Shown in pieces: positions 1-11,461 of a stretch of DNA of 64,000 nt. Source of the DNA: Spisula solida (taxonomy: Eukaryota; Mollusca; Bivalvia; Venerida; Mactridae). The stretch's first letter is position 1. Each line of letters opens with the position of its first letter. The stretch covers positions 20,339,130 to 20,403,129 of the forward strand of contig OX365949.1 of NCBI GenBank assembly GCA_947247005.1, in the 5' to 3' direction. Below the pieces are notes generated by a model. That model saw nothing but the letters and a program-made list of their open reading frames with translations. It searched no databases and was not told where the DNA came from. Position numbers and translations under genes: made by a program.

Positions 1-1170
1 TCCTGTTTTACATGTAAACATATCACTTCCTCCATATTCAACATCACCTTGTAGTACATAGCTATCAATAACATTTAATTCATCACCTGAGGTCACCAAA
101 CCTTTGTCTACTGGAACATACTCTCTAACATTCTCACTAGCTTGTAAAAAGCTTTCAACATCGATTCCAGTATCTGCACCATCAGCTCCATCAAATATAT
201 ATATTTCAACCTCTTCGTCTTCATTATCACATAACTTTTCAGGTAGATCAATGTTATTGTTGTTCCAATCTAGCACAGCAACATAGGGTGAGAGATCAAG
301 CATCGTATGTGCAGACCCACTGACATTTTTATGTTCAGGTTCAATACTAGCACTCATATCAGGTGTGCATTTGAAATTACTTATATAAGGGTCCCTGTCA
401 GTGCTGTTTAAAGAGTCCAGACAAGTTGTATTATCGTTCTCAACTTTCACCTGTTTTAAATGATTCTCTACTTCTTCTGGTAATGTTGCTTGGCACACTT
501 GCAGAAGGAAATTGGGAGATTCATCACTAGTAACCTTTGTAGATCCAAACATGACCGAAGTACTATCACCAATGTTCCCGAAGTTAACTGATTGCTCATA
601 TTCATGACAGCATCTCTCAGAATTATTATCAATAAAATAATCTGAATTGTCTTCTATAAGGTGTAATGAATCAGACTCCTCATTACCTACATTCGCCTTC
701 ATGTAGTGATTGAACAAACTTGTGCTACTGTTTCCATCCCTTGTGCCTTCAATTTCCATTGCAGAATCTTGCACCACAGAGCCTTCTGACTGATAAAATG
801 TTTCATCACTATTCAAACCTTTGTCATATTCAGAAATAACATCAGTGTTAATTTCTACCTGTTCAGTAATGTTTATATCTGGTAGATTGGATACATCTTT
901 AGGTGATCCATCAACATTAGAAGGCAATCCATGACTGACAGGGAACAATGCTTGTGAGACAGTGGCAGGCAATGATTGGCTTACTGATACCACAGGAGGT
1001 AATGATTGGCTAACTGATACCACAGGAGGTAATGATTGACTTGGTGATCCAACAGCAAGCGGTGATGTGTTGAGAAATTCAGCGGAAAGCGAGGAATCAC
1101 TAAGGTGTACTACAGAACCAGATAATGGATCCTCTGGTTCATACAATGTCTCAGTGGATGGTTCCAACAT
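1..1170 (-). CDS. Partial acidic, Ser/Asn-rich protein, N-terminal 390 codons; runs off the left edge
   Basis: Seen: on the minus strand the frame from ATG at 1170-1168 to base 1 has no stop in 390 codons, checked triplet by triplet; this is very unlikely by chance in AT-rich DNA. The start has A at -3, and an in-frame TAG lies 21 bases upstream of it. A plausible acceptor (pyrimidine-rich, ending TTTCAG) lies at 1250-1248, so the exon may begin at 1247 with a short 5' UTR. The product is rich in D, E, S and N, has no membrane segment or signal peptide, and contains a short repeat, S-Q-S-L-P-P-V-V-S-V, two to three times near residues 45-70 (30-base DNA repeat at 970-1040). It is probably disordered, and no domain is recognised. 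It could be the N-terminal part of a nuclear or regulatory protein, but that is a guess. An out-of-frame upstream ATG overlaps the start, so the true start could differ. Confidence 0.72.
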   Translation of the reverse strand, partial: MLEPSTETLYEPEDPLSGSVVHLSDSSLSAEFLNTSPLAVGSPSQSLPPVVSVSQSLPPVVSVSQSLPATVSQALFPVSHGLPSNVDGSPKDVSNLPDINITEQVEINTDVISEYDKGLNSDETFYQSEGSVVQDSAMEIEGTRDGNSSTSLFNHYMKANVGNEESDSLHLIEDNSDYFIDNNSERCCHEYEQSVNFGNIGDSTSVMFGSTKVTSDESPNFLLQVCQATLPEEVENHLKQVKVENDNTTCLDSLNSTDRDPYISNFKCTPDMSASIEPEHKNVSGSAHTMLDLSPYVAVLDWNNNNIDLPEKLCDNEDEEVEIYIFDGADGADTGIDVESFLQASENVREYVPVDKGLVTSGDELNVIDSYVLQGDVEYGGSDMFTCKTG

Positions 1171-1249
1171 GGTGTATGACAATTTATGCTGCTATGGTCT
1201 ATCCTATCTCTTTCACAAGGTAGCACCATCAACTTTTCAAAATAGATCT

Positions 1250-2640
1250 GAAATAGAAAACATACAATTTGTCACTTTTCCATTTTATTTAGTATTCCGA
1301 TAACCTTTCGACAGATTTCGAAGCGATCATGTGATTGACCTAGTTTTTGACCACACATGACCGAGTTTCGAACTTGACCAAGTTTTCATAGAGACAGTCT
1401 AACCAGTGTTCAAAATCATGACAAAGATAACGAGCAGAAAACAGAGTTGCTTGAAAGTCCAAGGGCCATAATGAAATATATTGTTATCAGAACCAAATAT
1501 TATTTTTTTATAATTACTTAACCCCGAGATAGATTGATCTAGTGAAATATAGTGTTATTATGGGAATAGGATGGCTAATATTGTCTGGGAGTGTGCACAA
1601 AAATTGGACACTTTTGAATGTAAACTTATGCTGTTTTGAGTTTTATATTTAAGGCAGTGGCTACTGGCTAAGCCTGAGAGGCTATTCTTATGGGCCTGTA
1701 AGTGAGCCAGTGCCTATATTTAAAGTAATAATTGTTTCATATTTAAACTATTAATGTCATTATATATCTATGTGTAACATATTTTGAACCTACATATATT
1801 CCATAAAGCAAGCAGACCATTAAATTTTAAATGTTTCCTTTTTTTTCCTTGGCTGATATTTTTTTGCCCAATAGAAATACCTTAGTCAAACCATTTCGAT
1901 GCAATCTATACAGGGATGTAGTGGCTGGGCCGTCAGAATTTAAAAGCAGCCACTTGCAGACAACTTATCTGTCTAGAAATACCTTAACCCTTTATTTCGC
2001 CCATGAAAGATTTATCATTAAGTGCGAAGTTGCACACTGACTGCATCAAATATCAAATCCAACTTATTTAGCTCCACAATGATGATACATTTGAAATCAA
2101 ACTGTTAATGACAATAATGTTTTTATATCATAATTAAATTAACGCTTTTTAACAGTAACGGATTTTCCTCTGTCCGAAAAGCAGGCGTATCCGAAACATT
2201 AACTAAACTATCAATAAGTGAGGAAACCGCCGATTTCACCAATAGATGAATACAGCACTGCAAAGATTAGAAACAACATTAATGTTTCAACACGCTTACC
2301 TCGTTATTTTGACGGAAGAATTAAAGCTAGCTTTCGATTTTGTTAGTAAACAATCTTTAAATGCCGACGCATGGCGCGACTATTTATATATTGACGAATG
2401 CCTAAAATACTGTATCGCCGTCGTCTACATGAACTGTAATTAAATCTATATTTATTTTAATATCTGAAGAATGTCAGATCACAAAGAGTCTATAAAATAA
2501 AACAAATATTAATATGATTTTTATAGATAACATAAATCATTGTATTTAGATACAGTTTCTTGTTTTTAATTGCATGCATGCATGCATACGACCCTGATTA
2601 TAGGAAGGTATAAAACATCTGACATGGCATATATCTAACA
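1250..2640. other. No gene recognised; possible upstream region of the left-edge gene
   Basis: AT-rich sequence. A plus-strand open frame at 2246-2443 (65 codons) has no recognisable domain and no clear splice sites, and is treated as chance. A short GCAT repeat lies at 2572-2586. Confidence 0.5.
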
Positions 2641-2682
2641 TATATTTCAGTAAACAAGTCACTTAGAATTGCAAGCAATACT

Positions 2683-3131
2683 GAAGTTCCCTACTGGTTT
2701 GAAGCCGTGATCTTTAAATTGTTTTCAATGTTTCTGTTGTCATAGCAACCATAATTTTGTCAGAATAAAAAAATATTAAGATGGGCATAATCTCCTACTG
2801 GCACCTTAGTAACCCACATACCAAGTTTCATAAACATAGCTTGGAATCTGTATTGACACAAATTACAGCAGGATCCAGATTTTGGACATATATATTTACT
2901 CTTTCTGTCTCCATAGCAACCACAATTTTTGTCAGAATCTGAATATTGTAGATGTGAATAATCCCTTTATTGTCCCCTATCCACATACCATAAACCTAGC
3001 TTGGAAACTGTTTAAGCATGAAATAATCAGAAGTCTTTGGTTTGAGTTATGTCAGGATCCAGATCTTTGAAGGACAAGACGGACGGACGGCAAACCTATA
3101 GTTCCTTCTGGTTGAAAACCAGTAGGGGACT
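2683..3131. repeat. MITE-like element, family A (ends AGTCCCCTACCGGTTTT), long copy
   Basis: The left end, AAGTTCCCTACTGGTTT, and the right end, AAAACCAGTAGGGGACT, are inverted repeats of each other. Inside are two diverged tandem units of about 170 bases, each ending near AGGATCCAGATTTT, followed by GGACGGACGG and a second partial end sequence. A shorter one-unit copy lies at 20050-20270. The type is non-autonomous; no coding sequence. Confidence 0.75.
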
Positions 3132-3904
3132 GAAATCACTCATTGATGTCCGTGTATCAAATTGTATGCACACTGGATGATCAACATTAATCCTGGACAA
3201 AGGGTGTCTAGTGAGCAACATTTGTACTATAGCCGTCAACCGGTTACTCATAAATTTCTTTGACCCTTAATGTTATCTATCTCTGCAGAAACAAGCATTT
3301 TTTTACGCATTTTTTTACATTCACGGTGCAAAATATTCACCTGAAACTACACTATTCCACGATTTCGCATCACTTAAATCATTACAGTTAACAAATGCTA
3401 AGTGATCAGGAGATACATGATAACTCAGAGACAAGACTTAGTATCAGCTTACTCCTCTGATTGGCTGGTATACGTCATTCTCTTAGAATTGACCAATGGC
3501 ATGGCTGCATTCTGATCACCATCAGTTTGGTGTCCTCAGACAGGGATACAACTACCACTCTATACACAGAGATAATCATGCAGAAATGTAGGAAGGTAAT
3601 TGTATGTATTGCTGAGAATGCATGTGTATGTGTAGTACTGCTGTCAACATCAATGCTAGGGTTTTATGTTTTAGAGCGCCGTAACAACTTAACCCTCCTG
3701 ACACTGATTCAAACATCGATCACTTGGGTGTTAATAAGTTAAGTTACCAGTTTTCAGGGGCTGCTTTCAGCAATTCAGTCACCCTTTGACATTTAACTTC
3801 CCCTGATCATTAGGCTTTCTAAGGAAACCTGTGTTTCGAGTTTCCCTAGGAAACTTTAATTAAAATTTAGTCTGGTCCATTTCTCTCTTGGTTTGTCAGC
3901 AGCT

Positions 3905-4135
3905 AACATAGAGATATGGCGCCCAGGACTATTGAACATGTACATTGTCTCCACAGGTACCATACATACCTTCGTTGAGTGGAGCATTGTGGTCTGTTCT
4001 TGCTCAGAGAAATTAAGCAGTGACACAGATCTGGATCGAACCCGAGACCTCTGGATCCCAAATGGTTTGCCCTAAACTCGAAGCAACCACTCTCCACTAA
4101 GTGAGTGTTTTATCCACTGTACTAACAGGTACGCT
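3905..4135 (-). repeat. tRNA-derived SINE-like element
   Basis: The minus strand has a B-box-like GGTTCGATCC inside a tRNA-like T-arm (CTCGGGTTCGATCC), an upstream A-box-like stretch near 4110-4125, and a non-tRNA body extending to lower coordinates. The spacing and loops do not make a functional tRNA. Open frames on both strands here are by-products. Confidence 0.55.
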
Positions 4136-4185
4136 ATAGTACATCACTGTTTGTTGCAAATCATTACATTAACGTTTGTTTTATA

Positions 4186-4453
4186 CAGGGGTGTCAACAG
4201 AGCCAAATTAAAAATCCTGAAAATCATATGTTGCAGAACATTTTTGCCAAAAAAGAGGTATTCAATCACATTGTTTCCATTTTTAACTCAGTTTTTATTG
4301 AATAAAATCATTTAGAGCAGATTAAATTGACGATAACTTTGCCATTTCTTGAGATATTTTTATCAAACCACTTTTATTTTGGTCAGAAATGGTAGCTCTT
4401 TCAGGATAGATACATCCGGAATTCCGGATTAATCAGGAATATTGACACCCATG
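4186..4453. mobile_element. hAT-like MITE, family B (TIR CAGGGGTGTCAA), full copy with TSD
   Basis: The element begins CAGGGGTGTCAACA and ends TTGACACCCATG, an imperfect inverted repeat. It is flanked on both sides by TTTATA (4180-4185 and 4454-4459), read as a 6-bp target-site duplication. Other copies are at 25262-25501, 28590-28674 (partial) and 36957-37089. The CAGGGGTGTC terminus recalls hAT elements; the assignment is inference. Confidence 0.8.
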
Positions 4454-4756
4454 TTTATAGGTACATTGTATAGACTTAGTTGCATTAACATTCACAGTCA
4501 AAATACAGTGCTAATATATTTGTATTTCAGAACAAATAACGAAACAAAATATGTTTTTCAATATTTTATTAACAACGAAAGATATTTTAACAATATACAG
4601 CCAACCCTTGCTACATCAAAGTTCTGCGACTATTTCCTTTGAATTTCTTTTTTTATCATTTGAACAGGATTCTGTACAACACATGGAAGAATATAGATGT
4701 AAGCTTTAAATGACTGCAACTATGGTATATAAATATCACATCCATAGTGAGTGATA

Positions 4757-4875
4757 GCCTGGAATGTGTTCACCGGAGTAAAGTGATGTCAACAGAGGCC
4801 TGGAATGTGTTCACCGGAGTAAAGTGATGTCAACAGAGGCCTGGAATGTGCTCACCGGAGACAAGTGATGTCAAG
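4757..4875. repeat. 41-bp tandem repeat, about 2.8 copies
   Basis: The unit begins GCCTGGAATGTGTTCACCGG and recurs at 4757, 4798 and 4839. The first two are almost identical and the third has changes and a truncated end. No coding role seen. Confidence 0.85.
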
Positions 4876-5096
4876 TGATTATCATTTCTTCACTTGCTCC
4901 GTCCTTTTTCATCATCATCGAAATTGACTTTATATGTTCTATTACTTAAATCACACTAATTTTTTTTATCACACCCAAATATGTGTGTATCTTGTGAACT
5001 TCAATTTAGCAAGAGTTGACTGTAATATCATAACCATTTAGGAAGCTATTTTGTGGAATTTTTGCATTTTACAAATCATACAATATAACAGACATA

Positions 5097-5627
5097 TACT
5101 GTAAAATCTTAAATTTTCACGAGGTATAAATTTTGCAAATTTCTTTAACAAGGTTAAATATTTGCATTTTTATAATTCCGAAGAACTTCTTTCTGTTGGT
5201 TTACTGCCACTGTTTAAAGGGGCATGCCCAGAAACTGGAGTGTCTTGGTTTGCATACAACAAAATTGCGTTTATCACTTGTAAAACCAACTACATGTATA
5301 ACCGAAAACTCAAAGAAGGATTTGACAAATTTACTCTATACGCTTTGTTATTTTGTATATCGATTTGAATAAAAGGTTGTCAGCCTTTTATTGAAATAAC
5401 GATATTTAGTTTTTCTGGAAATATTTTTTTTTTAAAACTAGCTGGATCTTTCTTAATAGGGTTTCATTATTTGACTTAGGTATTAAAATGATACCAATTT
5501 GATTGCTATTCGAGACACTTCAGTTCCAGGGCATGCCCCTTTAAGTTCACGAAAATTACTTTGCTTGTACTTTGATTTGTGGATACAGTGAAATTAATCC
5601 CTCGCAAAAATGTAGGATTTTACAGTA
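5097..5627. mobile_element. Outer MITE of a nested pair (TIR TACTGTAAAATC)
   Basis: The left end TACTGTAAAATCTTAAATTT and the right end, reverse complement TACTGTAAAATCCTACATTT, form an inverted repeat of roughly 28 bases. A second element sits inside it. Related TACTGTAAAC ends occur at 44340-44554. Confidence 0.75.
5218..5540. mobile_element. Inner MITE inserted at TTAA (TIR AGGGGCATGCCC)
   Basis: AGGGGCATGCCC at the left and GGGCATGCCCCT at the right are perfect inverted ends, extended imperfectly to over 30 bases (CTGGAGTGTC versus CTGAAGTGTC). TTAA lies directly outside at 5214-5217 and 5541-5544. TTAA targeting is known for piggyBac and Kolobok elements; the superfamily is inferred from that alone. 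The open frames at 5133-5372 cover the element and are not genes. Confidence 0.8.
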
Positions 5628-6329
5628 GTCAAAAAAGCTGAATGATCAAATACATTTTATACAGATAATACTAGTACAAACATTGAGGAAATAAGCTTTA
5701 AGCTGATGTTATGAAATAAGTGACATTGTCCAGTACCAAGTACATAAAAGTGATCACTGTTTGGATTCCTATGAAACAGTCTCATACGGGCCACAACATG
5801 AGAAAGGGATCCTTATGATAAGCTTTTAATCCTGATGAAGTTTTTGCTGATTTATACATGTACCAGGTGTAAAACGGAAGTTTTTTTCTAAAAAGTCTAT
5901 TCAAAGAAACTGCGAATAAGTCTGGATTTAAAAACTTTTTAGTTTGGAATTACCCGTCCCAGACCTTTTTAGGTGGGAATTGAAAATTTGTCGTTAAAAT
6001 GGGTACGGTATTCACAGTGAAATTTCCTAATCTGTATAATTGATCGCCAATTTTACTTTCTACGCGAATGGCGACAATTGCGTACCCCAGCAGAAGCCCT
6101 GGAATTCTTTACATCCTACTAGTACCATAGTGCAACCAGGATTTCTAAAAGGCCAATATAGGCTTCAGTTGCTGGGACTTTTATAAGATCCATGTGAAGG
6201 TAGGGTAACTCTATAACAAATTTTTTAACCTCACCCTTAGTGTTCAAAACAATGATAGCTACATTTCTATTGGAATAATATTATATCAGTTGGAATGAAT
6301 AATATAATAACAAGTTTTGACAATGACAA

Positions 6330-6585
6330 TAATCAAGATGAAGAGGGGTTAAGCGGTAACAAAAATATAAACAATGATGATGCTGATTTATAATACTGAT
6401 GATAATGAGACGACGATGATGATAATTAGATGATGATAATGACTATTAGATGATGATCATAATGACATGAAAATGAGACAATGATGATGATACTTAGATG
6501 ATGACAATTACACAGATGTTGATGATGGTAATTAGATGATGATGATGATGATGACAATAAGACAATGATGATGGGTTGTACAGAG
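6330..6585. repeat. Imperfect ATG/ATGATA low-complexity tract
   Basis: Dense GATGAT and AATGAT runs. The minus-strand open frame it creates (Ser, His and Ile rich) is an artefact. Confidence 0.85.
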
Positions 6586-6600
6586 TTGATAAAGGATATA

Positions 6601-6845
6601 CACTCAACCACTTTTCTAATTGGACACTTTTCGAAACCCGAAATACCTTTAACTGTGATTCATATTATTTGATGGCAAAAATGCAAATATCGCATGAATG
6701 ACCATGCATACTTTGGCACGTGATTTGATTTGAGTGTTAAGACTATTGTATAACAGGTTTGTGTGCAACATATCGTCAAACATTATGATCACAGTTAAAC
6801 GTATTTAGTGTTTGAAAAGTGACCAATTAGAAAAGTGGTTGAGTG
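6601..6845. mobile_element. Tc1/mariner-type MITE with TA flanks
   Basis: CACTCAACCACTTTTCTAAT at the left and its reverse complement at the right are perfect for over 20 bases and continue imperfectly (CACTTTTCGAA versus CACTTTTCAAA). TA flanks both sides (6599-6600, 6846-6847). Length 245 bp. The superfamily is inferred from the TA target. Confidence 0.82.
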
Positions 6846-7614
6846 TAAGTTAAACAACATGAAGAGGTTAGCAGAATACAGAACACTACGGAGAAACATC
6901 ATTATGTTCCACCCCGTAAACTCAGGCCTAAGTATGGCCATGTTTCACCCCGTAACCTCGGGCCTAAGTAAAGTTAGTAATAGAGTTTATTGCTGGAATA
7001 TTCTATGAATATACACATACGTTGAGTAGAAGTAATTCAGCATGGCACAAAATGAACACAATGGGAGAAAATATACATACGGATAAAATGTTAACAAAAG
7101 TTATGTATGCATCTTCCTTTTTTGAAACATAGTTCAATACTGCGTATTTAGAAATATGTGGTCAACCATCAAACAAGAACAGTCATGTTTAGGCTACACT
7201 TTTATCTTTCCTTACATTTCTACAAACTTGGAACAATTACACTTTCAGACTTTGAACTATTAATTCAAAGTTTAAAAAAAAATTGTTGTTGGTTGGTCAA
7301 AAATCTTTGTAAGAAAAAATGTACCTATTTGAATAACAAGTTGCCACGTATATATATCTATACGATATCTAAACATGTAAACAGGGTAAAATATGAAACT
7401 ATAGCACCATATAGAACAAAGGGTAAATGCTCATCAAACTGAGCAGCACTATCATATTAGCAACCGATAAAATACATGCAAAGCTTATATATTGGCAAAG
7501 TATATAAATGATACTGAGTCAAATAGCGTAAAATAATATCAAGTTGTAAAACACAATGAACAAAACTCGTAACATTCAAACTGAAGTTCTGTAATAGCTA
7601 CATTTTTTCTCCAT

Positions 7615-8460
7615 ACACAATAATAAATCGTAGGGTAAGAGTTACGGTTCTTTAATCTGTCATTTGGTAAAAGTTATGCTTCTTTAATTTATCATTTGGG
7701 ACGAGTTGTCGTTTTGGTTCTTTTGTCAATAATATGGTCAAAGTTATGTTCTTTAGTCAGTCATTTGGTTCATTATTCAGTCACATGGCAAGAGTAATAG
7801 TTCTTTAATAAGTTAATCTGCACAATTTATGGTTCTCAAATGTCAGCAATTCACTCAGAGTTATGGTTCTTTGTTGGCCATTCACTCATCTTTGTTGGTC
7901 GTTCAGCAAGTTATGGTTTTTAAGTCAGTCATTCACTAAGAGTTATGGTTCTTATTGGGCATTCAGCAAGTTATGGTTCCTAAGTCAGTCATTCACTCAG
8001 AGTTATTGTTATTTGTTGGTGGTTCAGCAAGTTATGTTTCTTTGTCGGCCATTCACTCATCTTTGTTGGTCGTTCAGCAAGTTATGGTTTTTAAGTCAGT
8101 CATTCACTCAGAGTTATAGTTCTTTGTTGGTCGTTCAGCAAGTTATGGTTCCTAAGTCAGTCATTCACTCATAGTTATGGTTCTTTGTTGGTCGTTCAGC
8201 AAGTTATGGTTCTTTGTTGGTCATTCAGCAAGATATGGTTCCTAAGTCAGTCATTCACTCATAGTTATGGTTCTTTGTTGGTCGTTCAGCAAGTTAAGGT
8301 TCTTTGTTGGTCATTCAGCAAGTTATGGTTCTTAAGTCATAGGTCATGCACCCAAAGTTATGGTTCTTTGTTGGTTGTTAAGCAAGTTATGGTTCTTAAG
8401 TCAGTCATTCACTCAGAGTTATAGTTCATAAATCAGTCATTCAGCAAGAGTTAGTCATTT
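7615..8460. repeat. Composite minisatellite, alternating units of about 30 bp
   Basis: Two unit types alternate: GTTATGGTTCTTTGTTGGTC followed by GTTCAGCAA, and GTTATGGTTCCTAAGTCAGT followed by CATTCACTCA. Copies degrade towards both edges. It creates two plus-strand open frames (7863-8174, 8185-8424) rich in W, F and V; these follow from unit lengths near a multiple of three and are not genes. Confidence 0.85.
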
Positions 8461-8469
8461 TGTCAGACA

Positions 8470-9260
8470 TATAGGTCTTAGTCGGAAGCAATGGAAACTG
8501 AGATTACAGAATTTGCTATCAGAATATAAACCACCCAACCACACAATTAATATCAGACAAAACATAGTGGAATGTTCCATGACATTTTACATGATATGTT
8601 CCATACAAAGGTTAGATTTTCATCTTTATTATTCACATTATAACTTAATCTCATTACGAGTTTTTCATTAGACAAAAAGTTTCAGCATCATACTTAACGA
8701 TACTCAACAAAGATCATTCTAAATAACCCCAACCACTCTCACACACACATGCTTAAAATTTGCTTTGTAGGTTCACAAATAGTGATTACCGTTGAATGTG
8801 ACATGACAACAGTAGTTAACTACATCTTTACACACACTCCAACTTAATATGTGAGGGGTCAGGGCATATAAAGTTAACAGCAACCAAACATACACATAGT
8901 TTCAACAATATTTCAAACACATACAATTATCACAAGAATTCTTTTGGAGTGTCAATGCAAGCTTTTTAGGTTTAGTTTAATCATATTTTATTGCATGGAT
9001 TTTAACAACAGAACAAATGGTTTGCAGGCACAATACTATTAAGAAAGAATAGAAGCATATCATCAAAGTAAACCAGTGATAGTTTTATAATAACTCATTC
9101 ATTACGCAAGTTATTACAACATTAGATATCGGCCATCTCCATTTAGTTGTGAGGTATAATAAAGTGACAATCTAATTGATTGTTGCTTATGAAATGAAGT
9201 ATGGGTTAGACAGGATAGAAGTATGTCATCATATATATAATTATTTTTTAGGTCTAACCT
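8470..9260. other. No gene or clear repeat recognised
   Basis: AT-rich sequence without convincing open frames, splice-bounded exons or inverted ends. Confidence 0.5.
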
Positions 9261-9263
9261 AAA

Positions 9264-9503
9264 GGATACTGTTTTATCAAAGCACTTACAGAAATCGTAA
9301 ACTTTCGATCAAATTTAAATTCTTTTTACTTTGCTTACACTTATTAAGTGCGGTAAAGGGGTCAGCACTTCTGGTAATTGTTCAGTTACTGAACCCCTAC
9401 AAACCATTTCCAACGCTTATAAGCACTTGTTAAAGAATTATAAATAATTTGAATTTTAGCGTAACTGTAAGATTTTCATAAGTGCTTTGATAAAACAGTA
9501 CCC
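9264..9503. mobile_element. MITE family C (TIR TACTGTTTTATCAAAGCACTTA), copy 1
   Basis: The left end GATACTGTTTTATCAAAGCA and the right end TGCTTTGATAAAACAGTACC are inverted, about 24 bases. Four copies of 240-290 bp lie in the window (also near 10403, 42044 and 47902). The interior is AT-rich with a short conserved AAATTTAAATTCTT near the inner edges. Confidence 0.8.
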
Positions 9504-10402
9504 AGCTGTTTTTAATATTTAACAAAAGATTGTAGAGAATAAAAGATTTGAAAAGATGAAGGAGAATTTTTTTAATGGAAATGTTACCAAGAAAATTACG
9601 AAAAATAAATGAATAATTTTTAATGATAAAGTAAACAGGTGCAACTATACCAGACATATAAGAAAAAACAATATACAAATTACTGGCCACAGAATTCTGA
9701 GATGAAGTTGGAAAAACATCATTAAATAATTATGTGAAATGAGCATGGAAAAACGTAACTATAAAGCTAAAAGTTGTGAATATTGGCAAGTTAAACATGG
9801 CACTATATTGTAATCCTTTATGGAAACAAACCAAACTAAATCTCTCGGCCTTCTTATTTCATATGCTGGTAGCACCTTTCTATCGTCAATGGACGCATTT
9901 TTTATAATGCCATTTTAAACTTATTATTTGAACATAAAATAGACAAGTTGTGAAATAAGTTCATAGCAGACTTATAAAATAGAAAATATTATAAATGAAC
10001 AAACATAGAAATCAACGTAACTGTTACATGTTTCGTGTTAAATGCATATTTCAAGATATAAACATATACTATCAGCTTTATTTAAATCATATTGCTAAGG
10101 TACATTTCCAAAAAATGTCACAGATAATAATAAAGTCAAGGGAATCTTGCAATTGACTTTGTAAACATGTGATACAAATTGCACTCAAGTCTGTTTATAA
10201 CAACAAAAATACTGGCACTGAAGTAACAAAACTACTAATTAACTAAACTACATAATACCAAAATCACAAACCAGTTTGACCAGAACAAACAATGACATAA
10301 ATTTGTCAACAGTCATCTCTTAACACATGTATATCATATAATGTATACCATTACTCGAACAAGTTAACCTGGTCCTCGACCTTTAAGTCTGAATACACTA
10401 CA

Positions 10403-10641
10403 GGTTACTGTTTTATCAAAGCACTTACGGAAAACTTAAACTTATGTCCAAATTTAAATTCTTAATTATTCTTTAAAACCTACATATTGGTAACAGATAT
10501 TGTTTGTACGAGTTCATTGACGGAATATTATTTAGTATCAAACAACCCTTTATCACAATTGGTATCTGTTAAAGAGCTATAAAGAATTTAAATTTGAACG
10601 TAATTTTCGATTGTCGTAAGTGCTTTGGTAAAACAGTACCC
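10403..10641. mobile_element. MITE family C, copy 2
   Basis: Begins GGTTACTGTTTTATCAAAGC and ends GCTTTGGTAAAACAGTACCC. It is the same family as the 9264 copy, in the same orientation about 1.1 kb away. Confidence 0.8.
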
Positions 10642-10708
10642 AGGTTCTGATGTAGAAAACATAAATTTCTGATCTTTTTCATTAGCACATAGAACCTACA
10701 GAACACCT

Positions 10709-10930
10709 CGTGATCTCCAGTCGACACACATCGATGTAAGAAATAGGGAGGACACAGCGTCTGATCGCCCAAAATGGAGACATACTGTGAAAAACGGGAT
10801 CAGGTTTGCCGAAGACGACCGCTCAGAGAAAAGAGAGGATCAGAGGAAAAGACGCAAAGTATCAAAGACCCAAGATGACACTGTAGTTGTCTGCATAGAC
10901 TGCACTAGGGACTGCCATTCCCGCATATGA
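10709..10930 (+). pseudogene. LINE C-terminal remnant (DRPKWRH motif, then C-x2-C)
   Basis: A plus-strand frame reads D-R-P-K-W-R-H-T-V, then a stretch rich in E, R and K, then V-C-I-D-C-T-R-D-C-H-S-R, ending at TGA. This order (W-R-H motif, charged region, zinc-knuckle-like C-x2-C...H) recalls the C-terminus of invertebrate non-LTR retrotransposon proteins. No upstream reverse transcriptase is present, so it is a 5'-truncated tail. It starts next to the MITE at 10403. Confidence 0.5.
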
Positions 10931-11067
10931 CTGTTCAGCCATCGCTGACGTTGTTCAAGTTCAACAACAACAACAGAGAGGAATCCATCGTCTACAGGGA
11001 CAGACGGAGGCCGATGATGAGAACACCTTGTACATATTCATACTTATTCATGCAAACACAAGCAGCA

Positions 11068-11255
11068 ATTATATATAGGCAATCCAGGCCCGTAGCCAAG
11101 CTGAGGTACACCGAGGCACTTACCTCGTGAACATTTGCGAAAGTACAAATTTTTAAAATAATAATGTTTTTGACAGAAAAAATGCCTCAAATAGACCCAG
11201 GAAATATTTGCCTTAAGATTTTTTTTGGCTCTTGATACAGCCCTGCAATACGACA
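11068..11255. repeat. Possible degraded DNA element
   Basis: CAGGCCCGTAGCCAAGCTGA near the left and TTGGCTCTTGATACAGCCCT near the right are weakly inverted. Boundaries are uncertain. Confidence 0.3.
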
Positions 11256-11461
11256 ACTTTCAAATTATTCTAATAGAAGGTAAAAGGACCAGGTGAGTTT
11301 GTTCCGAGTAATATAATGCGATATTATTTGTTATTATATCATTTTTCAAAAATAGAATATCACAATGAGTAACTGCGTATACATGCACCAGCACTTAACA
11401 GGGGTGTCTATATATGTACCAGTATTTAACAGAGCATAACAAGACTGCGTTCAATAAACGC

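Noticed and set aside
6426..6611. His/Ser/Ile-rich minus-strand frame
   Set aside because: Product of an ATG/ATGATA low-complexity tract.
7863..8424. Two repeat-rich open frames as a secreted W/F-rich repeat protein
   Set aside because: They follow the minisatellite unit length; no signal peptide, splice sites or frame conservation between units.
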